Source: Gnetum montanum
Lineage: Eukaryota; Streptophyta; Gnetopsida; Gnetales; Gnetaceae
Length of the DNA: 64,000 bases
NCBI GenBank assembly: GCA_015680685.1
Contig: MNCI01012718.1
Location: 1 to 64,000, forward strand
Direction: 5' to 3'
Position numbers and translations under genes: made by a program
Part shown: positions 33,466-46,700 of the stretch, in pieces
Layout of the letters: each line of letters opens with the position of its first letter
How positions within the stretch are numbered: the first letter of the stretch is position 1
Notes under the pieces: model-generated
What the model was told of the DNA's origin: nothing
The model's input: only the letters and a program-made list of their open reading frames with translations
Database searches by the model: none

Positions 33466-33714
33466 TCCCCCCCATGCGCGTCAATGTCATTTTTCATTGT
33501 TCATGCGATGGGAGTTGCAATTTTCTTCCACAAATTTTCAAGCTTGCACACCCATCATTTAAACATCAATATCTTGCTTGATAATGCTCCATATCTCTTT
33601 TTGATTAAACCTGCTTAAACCTAGAGTGTTTAACTCAATTGTGGGGAAAGGGTACACTCCAAGTTGCACGTAACTTTTCCAAAATTTGTTGTTTCCTGAG
33701 GGATATCATAAGGG

Positions 33715-33969
33715 GTAAGTGACCTTAAGAAATGCTGAAAACGTATGTCAAATTAATTTTATTTCTTCACCCAAGCCATGGAAATTATTTTTGGAGTCAC
33801 CTGATCAAATTGGGCCCAACATTAAAACTCTCAAGGGGGTTTTCTTGAATCTTTCTAACTCTAAATCACACTAAGAAAGAATTGAATTCATTAAAGGCGA
33901 TGAGTAAGGTATAAGATAATTAAATTTTGCTAAATGACCTTACTAACAATTGATCCTGTGTGATTACAG
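33715..33969 (+). other. Candidate 5'UTR intron of ORF2, element 1 (255 bp)
   Basis: Donor AGGG|GTAAGT at 33715 (a near-perfect plant donor), CTTACTAAC at 33939-33947 as branch-point candidate, and acceptor GATTACAG ending 33969. ATG is at 33970. Confidence 0.65.
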
Positions 33970-36756
33970 ATGGCCCCTAAACGAGGACAATAAGGAGGAC
34001 CCTCTCAAGGTGCATCCAAATGGCCAAGGAGAGGTAGAGGCCAAGCGCCTCTTGTAGAACATGCAGAGCAAGATGCACAATCATTCAGCATCCATCAAAA
34101 GCCCCCTATTACTACACAATTAGGGCATGTAGAAGGTGGAGAAGGCAAGGCACTTAAACAAGGACAACATCTCATGTTGTCCCCAGAATGCATTCAAGCA
34201 ATTCGGGAAAGGTCTACATCAACTACGATGATTCTAGAACTTAACTTTGGACCCTTTACTGAATTTGCCCTGGAGTCAGTCAAAGATCAACTTAAAGGAT
34301 CTCCACTGTGGCCTATTCTCTTAGAGAGTGGAAAATGGTATTTGGGAGAGATGTACCAATTTTGGCATAATAAGGAAGAAGGCACCACCGCTGATATTGG
34401 TGGGATTTCAGTTGATTTCTCTACCAAGGCCATTTTGGAAGTTCTAAACCTTTTGAATACAAGGCCCAAGGTTGCTCACCTATCCACTCACTCTGATGTT
34501 GATGCATGGAAAATATGGTTAAAAAGGGTGTATGGCAACGAGGATAAAACATATGGAGAGCTCACACTTGAAGAGAGAATCTATTTCAAAATTGGCACCT
34601 ATCACATCTTCCCAACAAAAGGATTAAACAGAATTTCCACCTATGTGGCCAGAGGAAGTGCAATCCTGATGGGCAAGGTTGATGTCAACTTGTCCCATCT
34701 ATATCTCACAGAAATATTAAGGGGGTTTGAAGAACATAAGACAGGGAAGTTGCATTGCCTTTCCCTTGTCTAATCAGGAAGCTGTGTCAACGTGCTGGAA
34801 TTCTAGGGTACACCAATGACATCCTTAAAAAGGCTCAAAATGCCTCATATGCTGAATTACTGAAGCCACCAACACCAAGGAAAGATGCCAGTGAGACACT
34901 AGAGCCTGAACAAGAGTAGACAGTTGGGCGCACTACACCTCAAACAATTGGGCCCAACCAACTTCCAGACACAAGGCCTAGTCAACAACATAGGAAGCGA
35001 GGCCTAGCATGCAGTCCATAGGCCAGCAAAACCAGTTGCCACCACTGCCACAAGACTATCAACCATCGATGAGCCATCTCTGGGCCATCGCAAAAACGGT
35101 CAGTTAGGGAAGTCGTGATGAGGCTAACCTCTTCAAGGTCATTAACGATTTCGTACAGTCCACAATCTCAATTGATCATGCATGGGGCAAGGTTTCTATG
35201 CAAACATGAGGAGGGGAATTACATTGGTCACAGTAGATATTTGGAAATGCTACATCTTTTCAAGTGTAACTAGAAACTAGTGAAGGTACCATAGTAGTGG
35301 TTATGCAACACCAAGATGCAACGGGAGCAGCAAAAGTGGTCATAGACCACATCAAATAATCATTCAATGTCCCTGTTGTGCCACCGGAAAATTTTATGGG
35401 AGCACGTGATGCTCAAACCTTAGCCAATCCCTCGATGACTCTTGCAGAACATGAGGATGTTTTGATCAATTGCTACAAATAGGACAAGTGATGACGTCCT
35501 TGTTTAACATCCCTCAAGATGTCACAACAACACAATCAGACCTCATCTTCATAAAAGGAAAGCTAGTCATTGTAGAGGTGAGGACCGAACATGCAAAGGA
35601 TGAGTTGAAAAGACTTCAAGAGAAGTTCGTTGCCCTACAAGCTGCACAGCGAGATCCGTCCCAATTTATCGAGTCATTTCAAATGGAGTAGCTAAATAAA
35701 CTATTAGAAGAGAATAAAAGGGTGGTAGGGGAAAAAGAGAAGGCTGATTGGGATGCTTCAAAGGCACAAGCCCAAACGTATGCACATGCCAAAGCACTCA
35801 AGGCCTTACAAGAAGAAATTAAGCACCTTACTACTAAGAATCTCCAGTTGACCACAATCGAAAAATAGAAGAATGTTCTCGAGGAGAATTTCCAGCAAAT
35901 GCGAGAACAATTAATAAGGGTCAACCAGGACATGAATCGCTTAGCCAAAGAAAACAGAACCCTCTCAATGGAGGAGGTAGGTGTGATCCATCAGAAGATA
36001 GCTATTGAAATAAGCACATGGTAAAATAAGGCTAAGCAACATGAGAAATTGAAGGAATATTTTAGAGATCAAGTGAGGATGTACACATAGATTATTAAGA
36101 AAGAAATTCATATGGCCAAGGCCCATATCAACACTCTTAGTGCTCGGAACGTTGACTAGCAGGCCATACTAGACACTTACGCCTTCACCCACCAAGTAGA
36201 ACTAAAGAGCTAGGACCTACAGATCTAGGATCTCACTGAGTACATGGAGTTGGCAAACCTGTGGTATGCCAACTTAGCCATGTTGACAACAAGACGCCCA
36301 AGGAAAGAATTGGAAAAGCAGGTAGCAGCCACCTATGCCAAGTATGAAGCAGAATTTGTAGAACACAAAAAGACACTATAGAAATTAGAGGTAGTAAATT
36401 CTGAGTTAGAGGTGGTCAAGAACAGCTACCAAGGGTAAAAAGATGTTGTAGCAGATTTGGCTCAATAGGTCACGAATTACCAAGAATGCAGAAACAAAGC
36501 CAAAGCCTACGAGGAGGAACGACGGTTGTTTGCAGCTTGGTACGTTAAAGCCAATCAGATGTTTCTGCAAATACCATGCCCATGGGAGGTGCTGACTCTA
36601 TGAAATATTGAAACATCAGCATGGACAGCACATGATCCTTGAACCGAAGAAGAAAAGCTTCAAGCGCTCCTTCAAAGATATCCATTTTCAAAGCCTAGAG
36701 CACAAGATAAGGGGAAGAGGCCCATGGAAGAGCCACCACCACCAGGAACCACATGA
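33970..36756 (+). pseudogene. ORF2 of element 1
   Basis: The same protein as at 7989-10776. It begins MAPKRGQ, then a TAA, with a basic SKWPRRGRGQAP-like patch. The folded domain is uninterrupted at 34174-34773: 'MILELNFGPFTEFALESVK', 'YQFWHNKEEGTTADIGGISV', 'YHIFPTKGLNRISTYVARG'. A proline/glutamine linker, the coiled coil (about 35500-36450) and a tail ending EEPPPPGTT follow. Stops are fewer than in element 2, but a TAG in '...EK*KNVLEENF' (about 35866) is shared with element 2 at the same codon, where element 4 has CAA. Function unknown; no catalytic motif, no membrane segment. Confidence 0.75.
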
Positions 36757-36945
36757 GTTCCAACAATTTTGTTTTTTGTACTCTATGTTAGTGTCCTAAT
36801 TTTATTTTGTTTAATTCCACACTATGACATGAAGTAATTCATAGTTAGTTAATAATCCCATACCTATCCACTGTGTAATCAAATGAACTCATTCTCATTG
36901 TGATTGTTTGACTCGAGGATGAGTTGTTATATAGTCATGGGGGTA
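36757..36945 (+). other. 3' untranslated end and polypurine tract of element 1
   Basis: Matches 10777-10958: 'aataatcccatacctatcca', 'gactcgaggatgag', then TCATGGGGGTA before the LTR. Confidence 0.8.
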
Positions 36946-37808
36946 TGATGAATCGTGGTTTGCCAAGCCACGATATCGGATCCTCGATATCAGGTATGCA
37001 ATATCGTAGCTTGGATAATGATATCGAATACACGATATCGTGATTCCTGTGTAGGCCTATAAATATAGCACTCAGGCGCACAGGAAGTGGGTGAGCGAGT
37101 TGGTAAGTCTTTAGGGCAGAGTCCTTTTGTCAATTTTGAGTTAGTTTTTAGTTCTTTCCCAAGTGCATGCCCGCAGTGTGATGATTGTAATTGTACGATA
37201 CCTTTGTTCGAATGTGACATACTTGGACACACACACAATCAGCAATAAAGATCGAGATTACTCCATCATTGTAGCATTCACTTAGTTTTTGTTTAATTGT
37301 TAATTATTAATTATTATTTTCTTAGTTAATATTGCTTTATCGTCCTTTACTATTCCTATTGTTAATGTGGAATGGGTACGTCTTAATCACGAACATTTAA
37401 GTGTAACTACTTGGTAACCCAATAACGTATCTAGTAGTGCTCAAGTAATGTGCACTTGGTAATCCCAGAAGTAGTACACGAGGTCCAAGATGCATACAGA
37501 TGATTAAGGACGGATGCTCATTACACTTAGGCTAGTTAGATTTTACTTCATATTGCTTATTAACTTAATCAAGATTATTTCTCATTGTCTCTAGGAGTAG
37601 TCTAGTGTTAGAAATCACATCATACGCCTCACTCTGAACTAAACCATACTTAACAAAGCAAATACTAGTCCAAGTGGGAAGATAGCGAACTGTGATCAAC
37701 GTGTAACTATCTAAGTGCCACAACTAGTCCATTTATGGAGTTCGACTAGATCATGCGTACATGCTCGTATTCGTATGGTTGAGTGTAGGGGTACCTTGTT
37801 GCTCATCA
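36946..37808 (+). repeat. 3' LTR of element 1 (863 bp)
   Basis: Starts TGATGAATCGTGG and ends GCTCATCA. GATATC array at about 36970-37040, TATA box CCTATAAATATAG near 37057, and AATAAAGATCGAGATT near 37244. What follows (ggtgtcaacc) is unrelated, so this is the right end of the left nest. Confidence 0.9.
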
Positions 37809-40793
37809 GGTGTCAACCAAACTTTTTTTAACAATATTTGGCTCTAAGACATTTAGTCAAATTGAAATGTCATAACTCAGCATTACCTAATTTAGCTAAG
37901 ATATATAGCCAACATGATACATCAATAATTATCAAGGAATATAAAAATAGCTTATTTGTGACTTGAACTAACGAACCTCTTACCAATGCAAATGAGCTAA
38001 TTACATAGGTGTCAAACCCTTAAAAATAAATATATGAAAAAAATAAAAATTTAGAGTACAAAAATAAGAGTACTGTAGAAAGGATAAACTGCAAAACAAC
38101 AAAAAGGAAAGTCCCAATTGTTTTGGCAATGCATTTTCAAGTTTTCATCCTTATAACCAATCCTGAAAGACCTCCTCTATAAGGTAGGAAATTGGACCCT
38201 CCATGAAAAGATTAACATTGGGTGGAGCAGAAGGAGGCCTATGCCCTATCAATAGAATTAACATCATCAAAAGAAATTATCTCCATATCTTGACCAATAA
38301 CTGCAAACGAATTATTAGTAGTTAAAATATCTTGAACATGTTGTCCATTATGAAGATTGGGCTTGTAGTCACCAATAAATAGACTTCCTCGACATTTTTT
38401 ATTATGACGAACCATTTGGAAACCATTAGAAAGTAGTTAGCCAATGACAGGTGGCTTAAGTGGTTAGTTCAAAAGGTTGCCAGTTCAAGTTGCACTTAAG
38501 GAACCTTTACGTTCTATGTAAATTCTACAAAAGTATTATGTCAACTCTATCTTTTAAAGGTGCATATAATTAAAAAAAAAAGAGTTCAACAAAAATGTTC
38601 ATCAATAAAATTTTTTCAATTTTTGAATTAAAACTAAAACTATATATGCTTCAAAGGTAACCATCGAATCAACAATATACTTTGGTAGGACTTAAATGAT
38701 ACATAAGAATGTCTTAGCATATGCCTTGAGATTAAACATTTGACTTACACAACCACAAGGTGCATGTTGTGACAAAGAGAGCTATGAAAAGAGGTCTTCA
38801 ACATAGAGAGATCATTAATTAATTGCATCAAAAGTTATGATTATGTAAGAGGATTTAACTTACTAAGTATCATGTTAGTCATTTTTTGGTTTAATTCTAT
38901 TAATATTATTGCTATTACATTAATATATTATTATCAAATTGGTTAAATTCATCATCTTCTCTAAAAGGTGTAGAATCATCATCATCTTATTGGTGCCTTT
39001 ATTCTTACAACATGGGATAATCCATCAAGGTAGGTAAATGAATTGACAATAGTTTCAATGGTTGGCTAGGTTTCTACCTAACACCATAGTCCTCAAAGTC
39101 TATTTTTACCATGTCCCTATAGCCCCCTTGGAATCAAACTTTGTAACTATAACCTGTATAAGCTACATGTCATAACCAAGTAAACTAAAAGTATAACGCT
39201 AAGATATACCTATCTATTAGTATATAAGTTATAAGGGTTGCTTTGAAAATGCAAAACACCAATGGTAAACTTTTAAGCTTAGAAATCATGGATAGATACG
39301 AACTAGTTAGCTCATTGCATGTTAGCTCATTGTCTTTGCATGCAATAGGGAGCCTTTTTCGATCATACTTCTCTATAATTCTTCTAAAGATGACTTTCAA
39401 AATTAAGTTTGATTAAATCAAACCTCATAATTAATTATTTTAATCATTCTTGAAACTACATATATAAAATAACATTTAAAGTAGTTTTAGTAACATTCAC
39501 ATTATATTTTAAGATAAAGCTGCTTCTTTACAGAAACTTCTTCTAAAACAAAGAAGCTTTTTGGCATTATTTTCTTTTCACTTTCCAGATATGACATGTA
39601 TATTATCATCATATAGTTTTACTGCAGAAGTTTTTCGTTTTTGAGATTGACATTGACCCCGATGATTGTGCAGAAAAATAACGGTAATTTCGGATTCCAA
39701 ATTTTAGATTTTGTCGATTCAACAAATATTATCTTTTGATGCAAACACAATACACAACATCGGGAAGGTACAACTACCAATACTAACACCACCTTGTATA
39801 TACATATTTCATTCAAAATACATTTGCATCTCAATGTAACAGTTTTAGCTTGGTAACCCTATACAAAGTTAACAATACAAAAACAACTCTTTTTGGCTGA
39901 CTTCTAAAAGATGAGGTCAAACTCTCGTTTCTGAAGAGACTCCCCCTCTCTCTCAAAAGATTCTCTTCTTCCTTTTTTACATAAGCTTAAGCCCTTAACA
40001 CCCATTTATATCTTTCTTGGTGACTTTTCACCTTCCTTTGGTGGTTCAAATTCAAAAATGTCAGTTCGAGATTCACCTTTAAATTTGCCCTATCTTGAAG
40101 TCTCTGATAAGATGTCCTGGATATCAGAAAAACATCCTTCCCAACTGCTAGAGTTGCAGAAAAGATGTCTTTATTTGATGAGGAAGATATCTTTTCCATG
40201 TCATTGATTCAATTCTTTTATTCTTGTAAAATGAATTCTAAAACTGGTCTGATAGATCAAAGGACAGTAGATGATTTGAAAAGCACTGAGCTAACGTAAG
40301 TGAAAAATGATCGGTTTCAGTTTCACATTTAAATTGTCACCGTTCAGGCTTTTTATATATACGACTTTCATGCCATATCATGCCATAATTAGTTCTAATT
40401 GGTATCCAAAACAAATTACCAAAAACATTTCCCACAGCTAAACCTTGATTAGATGTTCAACATTATGCCTTGACCGAAACAAGAACATAAATGAATACCG
40501 GCACCTCTCAACAGGCAGAGAGGAGCATAAGGATTTTCAAAATCACTTGGGTAGAAAAAACCGCTAGAGAAGAATAAGGAAATCCTCCGTAAGGCATACC
40601 GATCCACTTGGTCAGCAACAAGTATGGAGAATTTTCAATGGAACACCAGGTTTGACAAATTAAGGATAAATTGAATCTAAAATCAGACACATTTCTTTAA
40701 AGAATTGCCACTTAATTCAAAATTTTCTCTTAGTCATTAACCATCATATTGTTATGTTTTATCATTCACCCCAGCTCTGCTAAGCAGTTGTCC
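37809..40793. other. Intergenic DNA, 3' side of the host gene
   Basis: AT-rich sequence with no convincing gene. It contains a SINE at about 38430-38582. The 3' untranslated region of the minus-strand gene ending at 40794 must lie in the right part; I cannot place its polyadenylation site. A minus frame of 70 codons at 39987-40199 has no recognisable features. Confidence 0.5.
38430..38582 (+). mobile_element. tRNA-derived SINE candidate
   Basis: An A-box-like TGGCTTAAGTGG and, some 30 bp on, a B-box-like AGTTCAAGTTGC give the internal polymerase III promoter layout. The unit ends in an A-rich tail (TTAAAAAAAAAA) at about 38571-38582. No clear target duplication was found. Confidence 0.5.
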
Positions 40794-43700
40794 TTATCTG
40801 GAATCTTGTTGCATTTTACTTTCATTAGAATCTTCTGGAACTGGTGGGGGCCCTATCCTGATTCTTTTAACTTCAGCTTGAAGATCTTCAATCAGCATCT
40901 CTGTAGTTTTAGCCGTAATTCCTCTAACATACCATGAAATAGGAGGAGGTGGAATGAAAGCAGGTTGAACAAGCTGCTGTAATTTGATGCGAGATCCTAT
41001 TCTCCCTCTGTGATTTGAACAAGACTCGTACTCTTTCACTGTATTCGGTTTTAGAGGGGTACACACATTTTCGTCAACAAACAAAGGTTCCAACGTCCAA
41101 CAACCTTCAAACTTTTTCATAAAGCCTTCCTTGGCCAAACGGAAATTCATCTGTCATGCAGAACAAGTTACAATTCAGACAGGGAATAGCATATATAAAG
41201 AAACAGCAAAGCAGACTAATTTACAAAGTTGCCTCTTTATCATGGAGGTATGAAGGTTGCTAAAAAGGCGATCAGATTTAAGAACTTGAATGATGCATTC
41301 TTGAGAAAAGAATGAACTATCCAAGAAATTTGCCCTTTGATGCTTCATCAATATGGACGGACTGCTAAAAAAGAGCATCTATCATCTGATGTTACACTCT
41401 AATCCCTGAACGTGTTGTCAAGCCAGGGAATGTAACTCCAGAAATTATAATGTTGCATTTCTATTCAGAAAAGTATTTATATTTGCACGACTAAAAGCAT
41501 GACAAAATGCACCTACAAACAAACCTTTTTTAAGGCATCACCCATCAAGTAAAAGTGGAGAATTTTTAAATCAGTAATGTGTAGCTGCAGGTCACAGGTT
41601 CAATGTCAATGATTTATACTGAGACATTCAGAATTTTGTTAAAAGAAAACGTTGAAACTGATTTCTCTCCAAGAGATCTCAAGGGTCTTGACATGGATGT
41701 AATAAATACTTAGGTTTCGGTTCATATGCAAATATTCAAATGCTGCAATTTTGTCAACACAATTTCAATATTGCCAAAAATTCAGCTTTTAACCTTCTTT
41801 TTTTGAAAAGGCTGGATTCAAACCTATGACTGCATGATGCTTGTCACAAGCATTACCAACCAACTGCACCTTGATGTTTAAACCAGCATTTTAGGTGTTC
41901 AAACTTAAAAAGTTCTAGGCTAATGATTTACTATAATTAAAAATAAAAATAGAGGAATCCAAGTAATAACAGTGTTCAAAACCATTTCCTTCCCCCTTTG
42001 GCATTTCATATGTAGCTTATATGCCTGAAAGACCAGCCCGCAAACTTTACATCTGATGTTGTGGGTATGGAGATAAGATTAACCAAAAAACAAAACAATG
42101 CAAAGTATAGTCTGACGGAAAACATCTCAAAAAGACAATCCAAGAAGCATAAAGAAGGGCTCTGCAGATGTGTTGTGACACTCCTGGGTTTATCAAACTA
42201 TTTCTCCAGAAAACAAATTCCAAGGAATGAGTGGGTTGTCTGAATCTTTTTGTATTAGAAAAATGCTGAATTCTCGAGAGCATTTCATGGCAAGCCCATG
42301 ATAGTGTCAGCTCTACAACTCATTAGAAAATGAATGATATTTAACAAAATTGCACAGTGACGATACAATCCCCAAGGTTGAGATAATATAAGGCCAAGGG
42401 CTGCGGTCTCTGAGAAATTTGAATCCGAATAGTCTCTGTGACAAATGTGTCTTTTCTGTCGTATTCATTCTTAACATTTAAAATGTTTGAGATCTGCTCC
42501 TAATCATAGGTTCTCTCATCTTCTTTTGGTAGGAACAGCATTGGCATCCTTCCATTGTTGTATCATTAAAATTCAGAGTCTTTTTTTGTAAGTCAGGTGA
42601 CAATGTTGACCTAGTAGGGTGCATGTTATGCAAAATGTAAGATGATGTTCTTGGATTAGTTCTCCCTTGGCAATAAGATACACCTAATTAAAAAAATAAC
42701 CTTGTGAGGTTTTCCTTGTACCTGATTAAAACAAAGAAGAAAAAAAACAAATTTTTGCCATTTTATCCCCTCTTTATTGTTAATTTTTTAAGTATCCTCT
42801 TGTGCCAGATTGACAAACTTTTTCAAAATCTAATTACTCCTAGTATGGCTACTAATCATCAAGACTGGTAATGTAATATCATTGACCACTTTTAGATCAC
42901 CAGCCTAAAGGTTGTCCATGATCATTGCAGTGTAGACTTTTAAAAAAGAGAAGCATTTTTTATGAAGCCTGACTGAAGTGCTCATTTCAGATTTGCTGCA
43001 ATTAGCATGACATTGGCTCAAAATAAAAGGCACCTTCTGACACAAGCACTCGATCTTTTCTAAAGACTTTAGCAGCTACCTTTATCTTTTTTGAAGAGCT
43101 ATCTGAAGACCATCTCTAACAGGAAATCCTCTATTTAGGAGTTGAAAAGCTTTATAGTTTGTTACACTATAGGTATGGAACATAAAAAAGCATGCTAGAA
43201 TACTTCATGGCAATGACAGAAAATAGCAACTTCCTTGCACACACATACTATATATCCTGATTGAAAGCAAAAGTCCAAGTAATAATTAAAATATACAGGA
43301 TTTTAAAAATTGATTCAAATTATGAAATAATAAAAATAAATCTAATCTATTTAAAAGAAGCTGGTTTTTTGTTTTCTACGTTCTTGAGAGCATTTATATC
43401 TTTTCAATGAAGTTCTTTTTGCTGTGCTTGGCTGGATCTCCTTCCCCTAAATAAAGTCTCTTCTAACACTTTCTTTTTTTCAAATGTCTTCCCTGTAGTT
43501 CATTTTAGTTTCTTTCTCCAACAGTGGTTTACAAAAGAGAACTGATGTGGAACATCCTCTGTTAAGTTGCAAAAGAATAGAAGAAGTTGATGTAACCCTC
43601 TCAGCAGATAGACAAGAATAATCCCAAATCAGTTGAAAGAAGATTTGTGAAAAAGAATAAATTTCATCATGTTATCCCCTTAATAAGGATTATGAAGCAA

Positions 43701-46700
43701 AATCTATTGAGTTGTCCTTATCTAATGATTTCCTACACGTTGTAAAAGGTGAAATTTTCAAATAAGATTGTTCTGTATAAGTGAAATCTTTTTCTTTTAC
43801 TTTTTAATTTCACTTTTAGCTATGTGTTTTATTACTGAGGATATTATCTCACACGGGATAGGGAATTTCTTGAAATTTGTAATTTGGCTATAAAAACATA
43901 TTTGGAATTTGCTGTGGAGAGTAAATAAGAAGAGTGGTTTGGTCTTCTGTACAAGGGTTCATGTAGATCTTGGCTTGTAATCTCTTAAAGATTAAATGAA
44001 AAGTTTGATGTTGCTTTCCCCTCTCTCGACAACTTTTAGTTATTTGTTAATGTTGTAACTAACACTCTTTTTCCGCATTTTGGAACTATAATTATATGCC
44101 CTTTTTTTGTTTTTTTCACCGTCTTATTGCATAGCAGTGGTATTAGAGCCTGGCTGCTAGGTGACCAAAGCAATGATTTTGGAATGGCAGTATTTCAATA
44201 TATGCAGAATTTTAACAATTTTTAAGAGGTGTTGTTCTAATTGTGCAGTTGAAAAGTGTTGCTGTTGCAGTTTTCTTTGCTATTTCAGTGCAAGTTTTAT
44301 GTAGATGAAGAAGAGTCAGAAGACATTGATTTCAGTTGATAAATTTATTGGCTACAATAATGTGCTCTAGAAGATTGAAGTGGAGGGCCTATTGTATGAA
44401 CAGGAACTGGAGCTCCTTATACAAGGACCACGTACAAAATCTGCTTTATTTCTCATTGATGAATGGAACATAATGGGTTGAAGAGCCTTATTCAATGCTG
44501 TTTGAGGATTCCATTCTCATAAATAAGTAAGAGTAAAAAACTACATATGATTTGTTTCCCATGTAGGATTTGTTTATCAGACAAAGATATTAACTTTTTT
44601 TTAAATACAAATTGCAAAATCTGAAACCAAAGGAAAATAAATCCATGACAGCTTATCTTAAGAACTTTAACACCATCATAGATGGTTACATTTAGAAATA
44701 GGCACTTTAACACTGTTTATTCTTAGATGCCTACAGCTGGGATTAGAATGTCTAGTGAGGATAAAGCTATAACATTTCTTAATTCATTGTCAGAATCTTG
44801 GAATAGTTTGTTGGTAAGTTTAAGCAGCACTACTCTATATCTAATGGATTTTGATGAGGTCATGGATGCTGATTTAGCTGAAAAACATAAGCATTCAGCT
44901 AATCAAGGTTCATCGTCAAATGGTAAGGCTTAGTATATAGATTAGAAACAGAAGACAAGGAGAGAAAGATGCTGGCATTATGGGCAGACTGGACATGTAA
45001 ATAGGGATTTCCCTCTTTAAAATCATGATGATGCTGACTCCAACAAAGTCTGTCCCTCTGGGCATCTTGTTATGCAGAAGTAGATCCTATTATGTTTTTG
45101 ACATTGCTGAATTATGTTATAATTATGGTTATTCTCCCATAATCATGACTAACAAAGTGTGAGGGTTGTGCATACCTCTTTTGTTTGTTCTTTTTGTTAT
45201 GCTAGTATTGTTGTTTTTTACGCCTTAAGTGTGCCTCAGATTTGCTAACATGTGAAGAGATCAAATGCTTAGACATGTGTGAGATGGCCTCTGTTATTGC
45301 TAGTTTGATGCTCTTTCATGTTCGTTAACTTCAGGAGGTCTAGTTCAGATGGATGTTTGTGCATATCTGCTCTTCAAAAGGTGTTGGATGCTGGACACAT
45401 CGTGATTGTCTATCTTCTTTTGTCCATGTTTGTCAGCAGTGGAAATAGGCTCAGTGTGATAATTTTGGTTTTCAGCATTCGATGTCAGAGAGCACCATAG
45501 ATATGTCTTAAGTCGGAAACTGTGAGGGATTGGAACACTAAATCTATTAGTTTGTCCTTGTCTAATTATTTCCAACATGTTGTACAAGGTGAAATTTTTC
45601 AATAAGGTTAATTTGTAAAAGTGAGATTTTCTTTTTAATTTCATTTTTGAGTTGTGGGCTTTATTAGTGAGGACATTATTCCATGTGGAATAGGGGATTT
45701 CGTGTAATCTGTAAATTGGCTATATAAACCCATTTGGGGTTTGTTGTGGAGTGGTTTGGCCTCTTGTACAATTATTACATTGTGAGAAAACCCTGACATG
45801 TAGATCTTGGCTTCCAATCTCTTGAAGACTAATTGAAGATCTTGTTGCTTTTTTGTTTAATTTCTCTTGCATTCTCTTCTATTTTCTCTATAATTTTTTT
45901 ATCGGTTAATCTCCTAACAATTAGTGTGCGTTGTTTTGTGTTTCACTGCAATCATCATGGGCCTATATTGTTCATTTTTTCACTGCATTATTGCATAACA
46001 CCCTTGCCATCTGGCCATAACCTTTTAAAATTTGGGTACCATTGGCTGAACCAAAAAGTACTGATTATAATTCAATAAATCGTAAAGATTCATAAGCATT
46101 TACAATGTTATACTAAGATATTTGATAAATAAAATAAGAGCATTGACTCGTAAGCATGCCCTTTCAAAGTTATCGGTTTTTGATGCACTACTGTCCGCTG
46201 TTGGGCTTCTATATCCTGTTCACCGTCGCCCATCACAGATTTCTTTCCGGACATGTGTCAATTAAATGGACATTTAGAAGATATGTTATCATTTTTTATT
46301 CTTGTTTTTTTTCTTAATTTAAAAATGTTGTGAATATATTCCCTTTACACATCAAGTTAATCCTAAACACATACAAGCTTGCTTCGGCTACCTCAGTTTT
46401 GTGTCAATCCTATTCCACTTTGGCCTACTTCTTTATTGATACATATTCAATTAATCTTCATCTTAGCAGACGTCATTTTGTTTTGTCAAGGCTAAAATGA
46501 TAATGATCTTCATTTGTGCAACATGAATGCTCCTTAACTACTTAGATACCTTCATTGCATTCACTTTCCGTTGAATGACTGTCAAATTGTAACAATGCAT
46601 TTGTTCCCTATGAAACAGACAATCCTGCAACCCTTTTGATGAATATTTTGTTTAAATAATGTATAACAGTTATTTCCATAATCTTGCTTCTCTGCCAGGT

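Larger units (their letters stand above)
1162..37808 (+). mobile_element. Element 1: old gag/ORF2 LTR retrotransposon, host of the left nest
   Basis: A plus-strand LTR element interrupted by element 2 (2950-11818) and element 3 (13000-31695). Removing those two leaves about 9 kb in the order truncated 5' LTR, PBS-like site, gag, spacer with internal promoter, ORF2, polypurine tract, 3' LTR. The start of its 5' LTR must lie beyond element 0, outside the window. It has no protease, RT, RNase H or integrase region, so it is structurally non-autonomous. All frames carry stops. The continuity of gag across both insertions is what ties the three pieces together. Confidence 0.85.
43681..46000 (+). 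mobile_element. Non-autonomous Ty1/copia element with gag only (about 2.3 kb), in intron 4
   Basis: Two related repeats, 43681-44136 and 45521-46000, flank 1.4 kb. Directly after the first comes TGGTATTAGAGCC (44138-44150), the initiator-methionine-tRNA-type PBS of copia elements. The internal part has a copia-type gag with a knuckle remnant and no protease, integrase or RT. The flanks CCCCT/CCCTT are a near-match target duplication. It lies opposite to the host gene. The layout resembles the terminal-repeat elements with only GAG described in plants. Confidence 0.8.

Noticed and set aside
34174-34773. ORF2 as an envelope-like protein of an Athila-type element
   Set aside because: The position after gag would fit, but no signal peptide or membrane span is visible and the N-terminus is strongly basic; kept as function unknown.
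39987-40199. Possible additional exon or gene downstream of the host gene
   Set aside because: A stop at 40794 ends a complete protein, the frame has no recognisable domain, and no clear splice link was found; probably 3' untranslated or intergenic.
41560-41625. Another B-box-like sequence (CACAGGTTCAATGTC)
   Set aside because: No convincing A box at the right distance and no A tail; left unannotated.
45318-45500. 60-codon plus frame before the copia 3' LTR
   Set aside because: No similarity to copia RNase H or RT motifs; likely chance.
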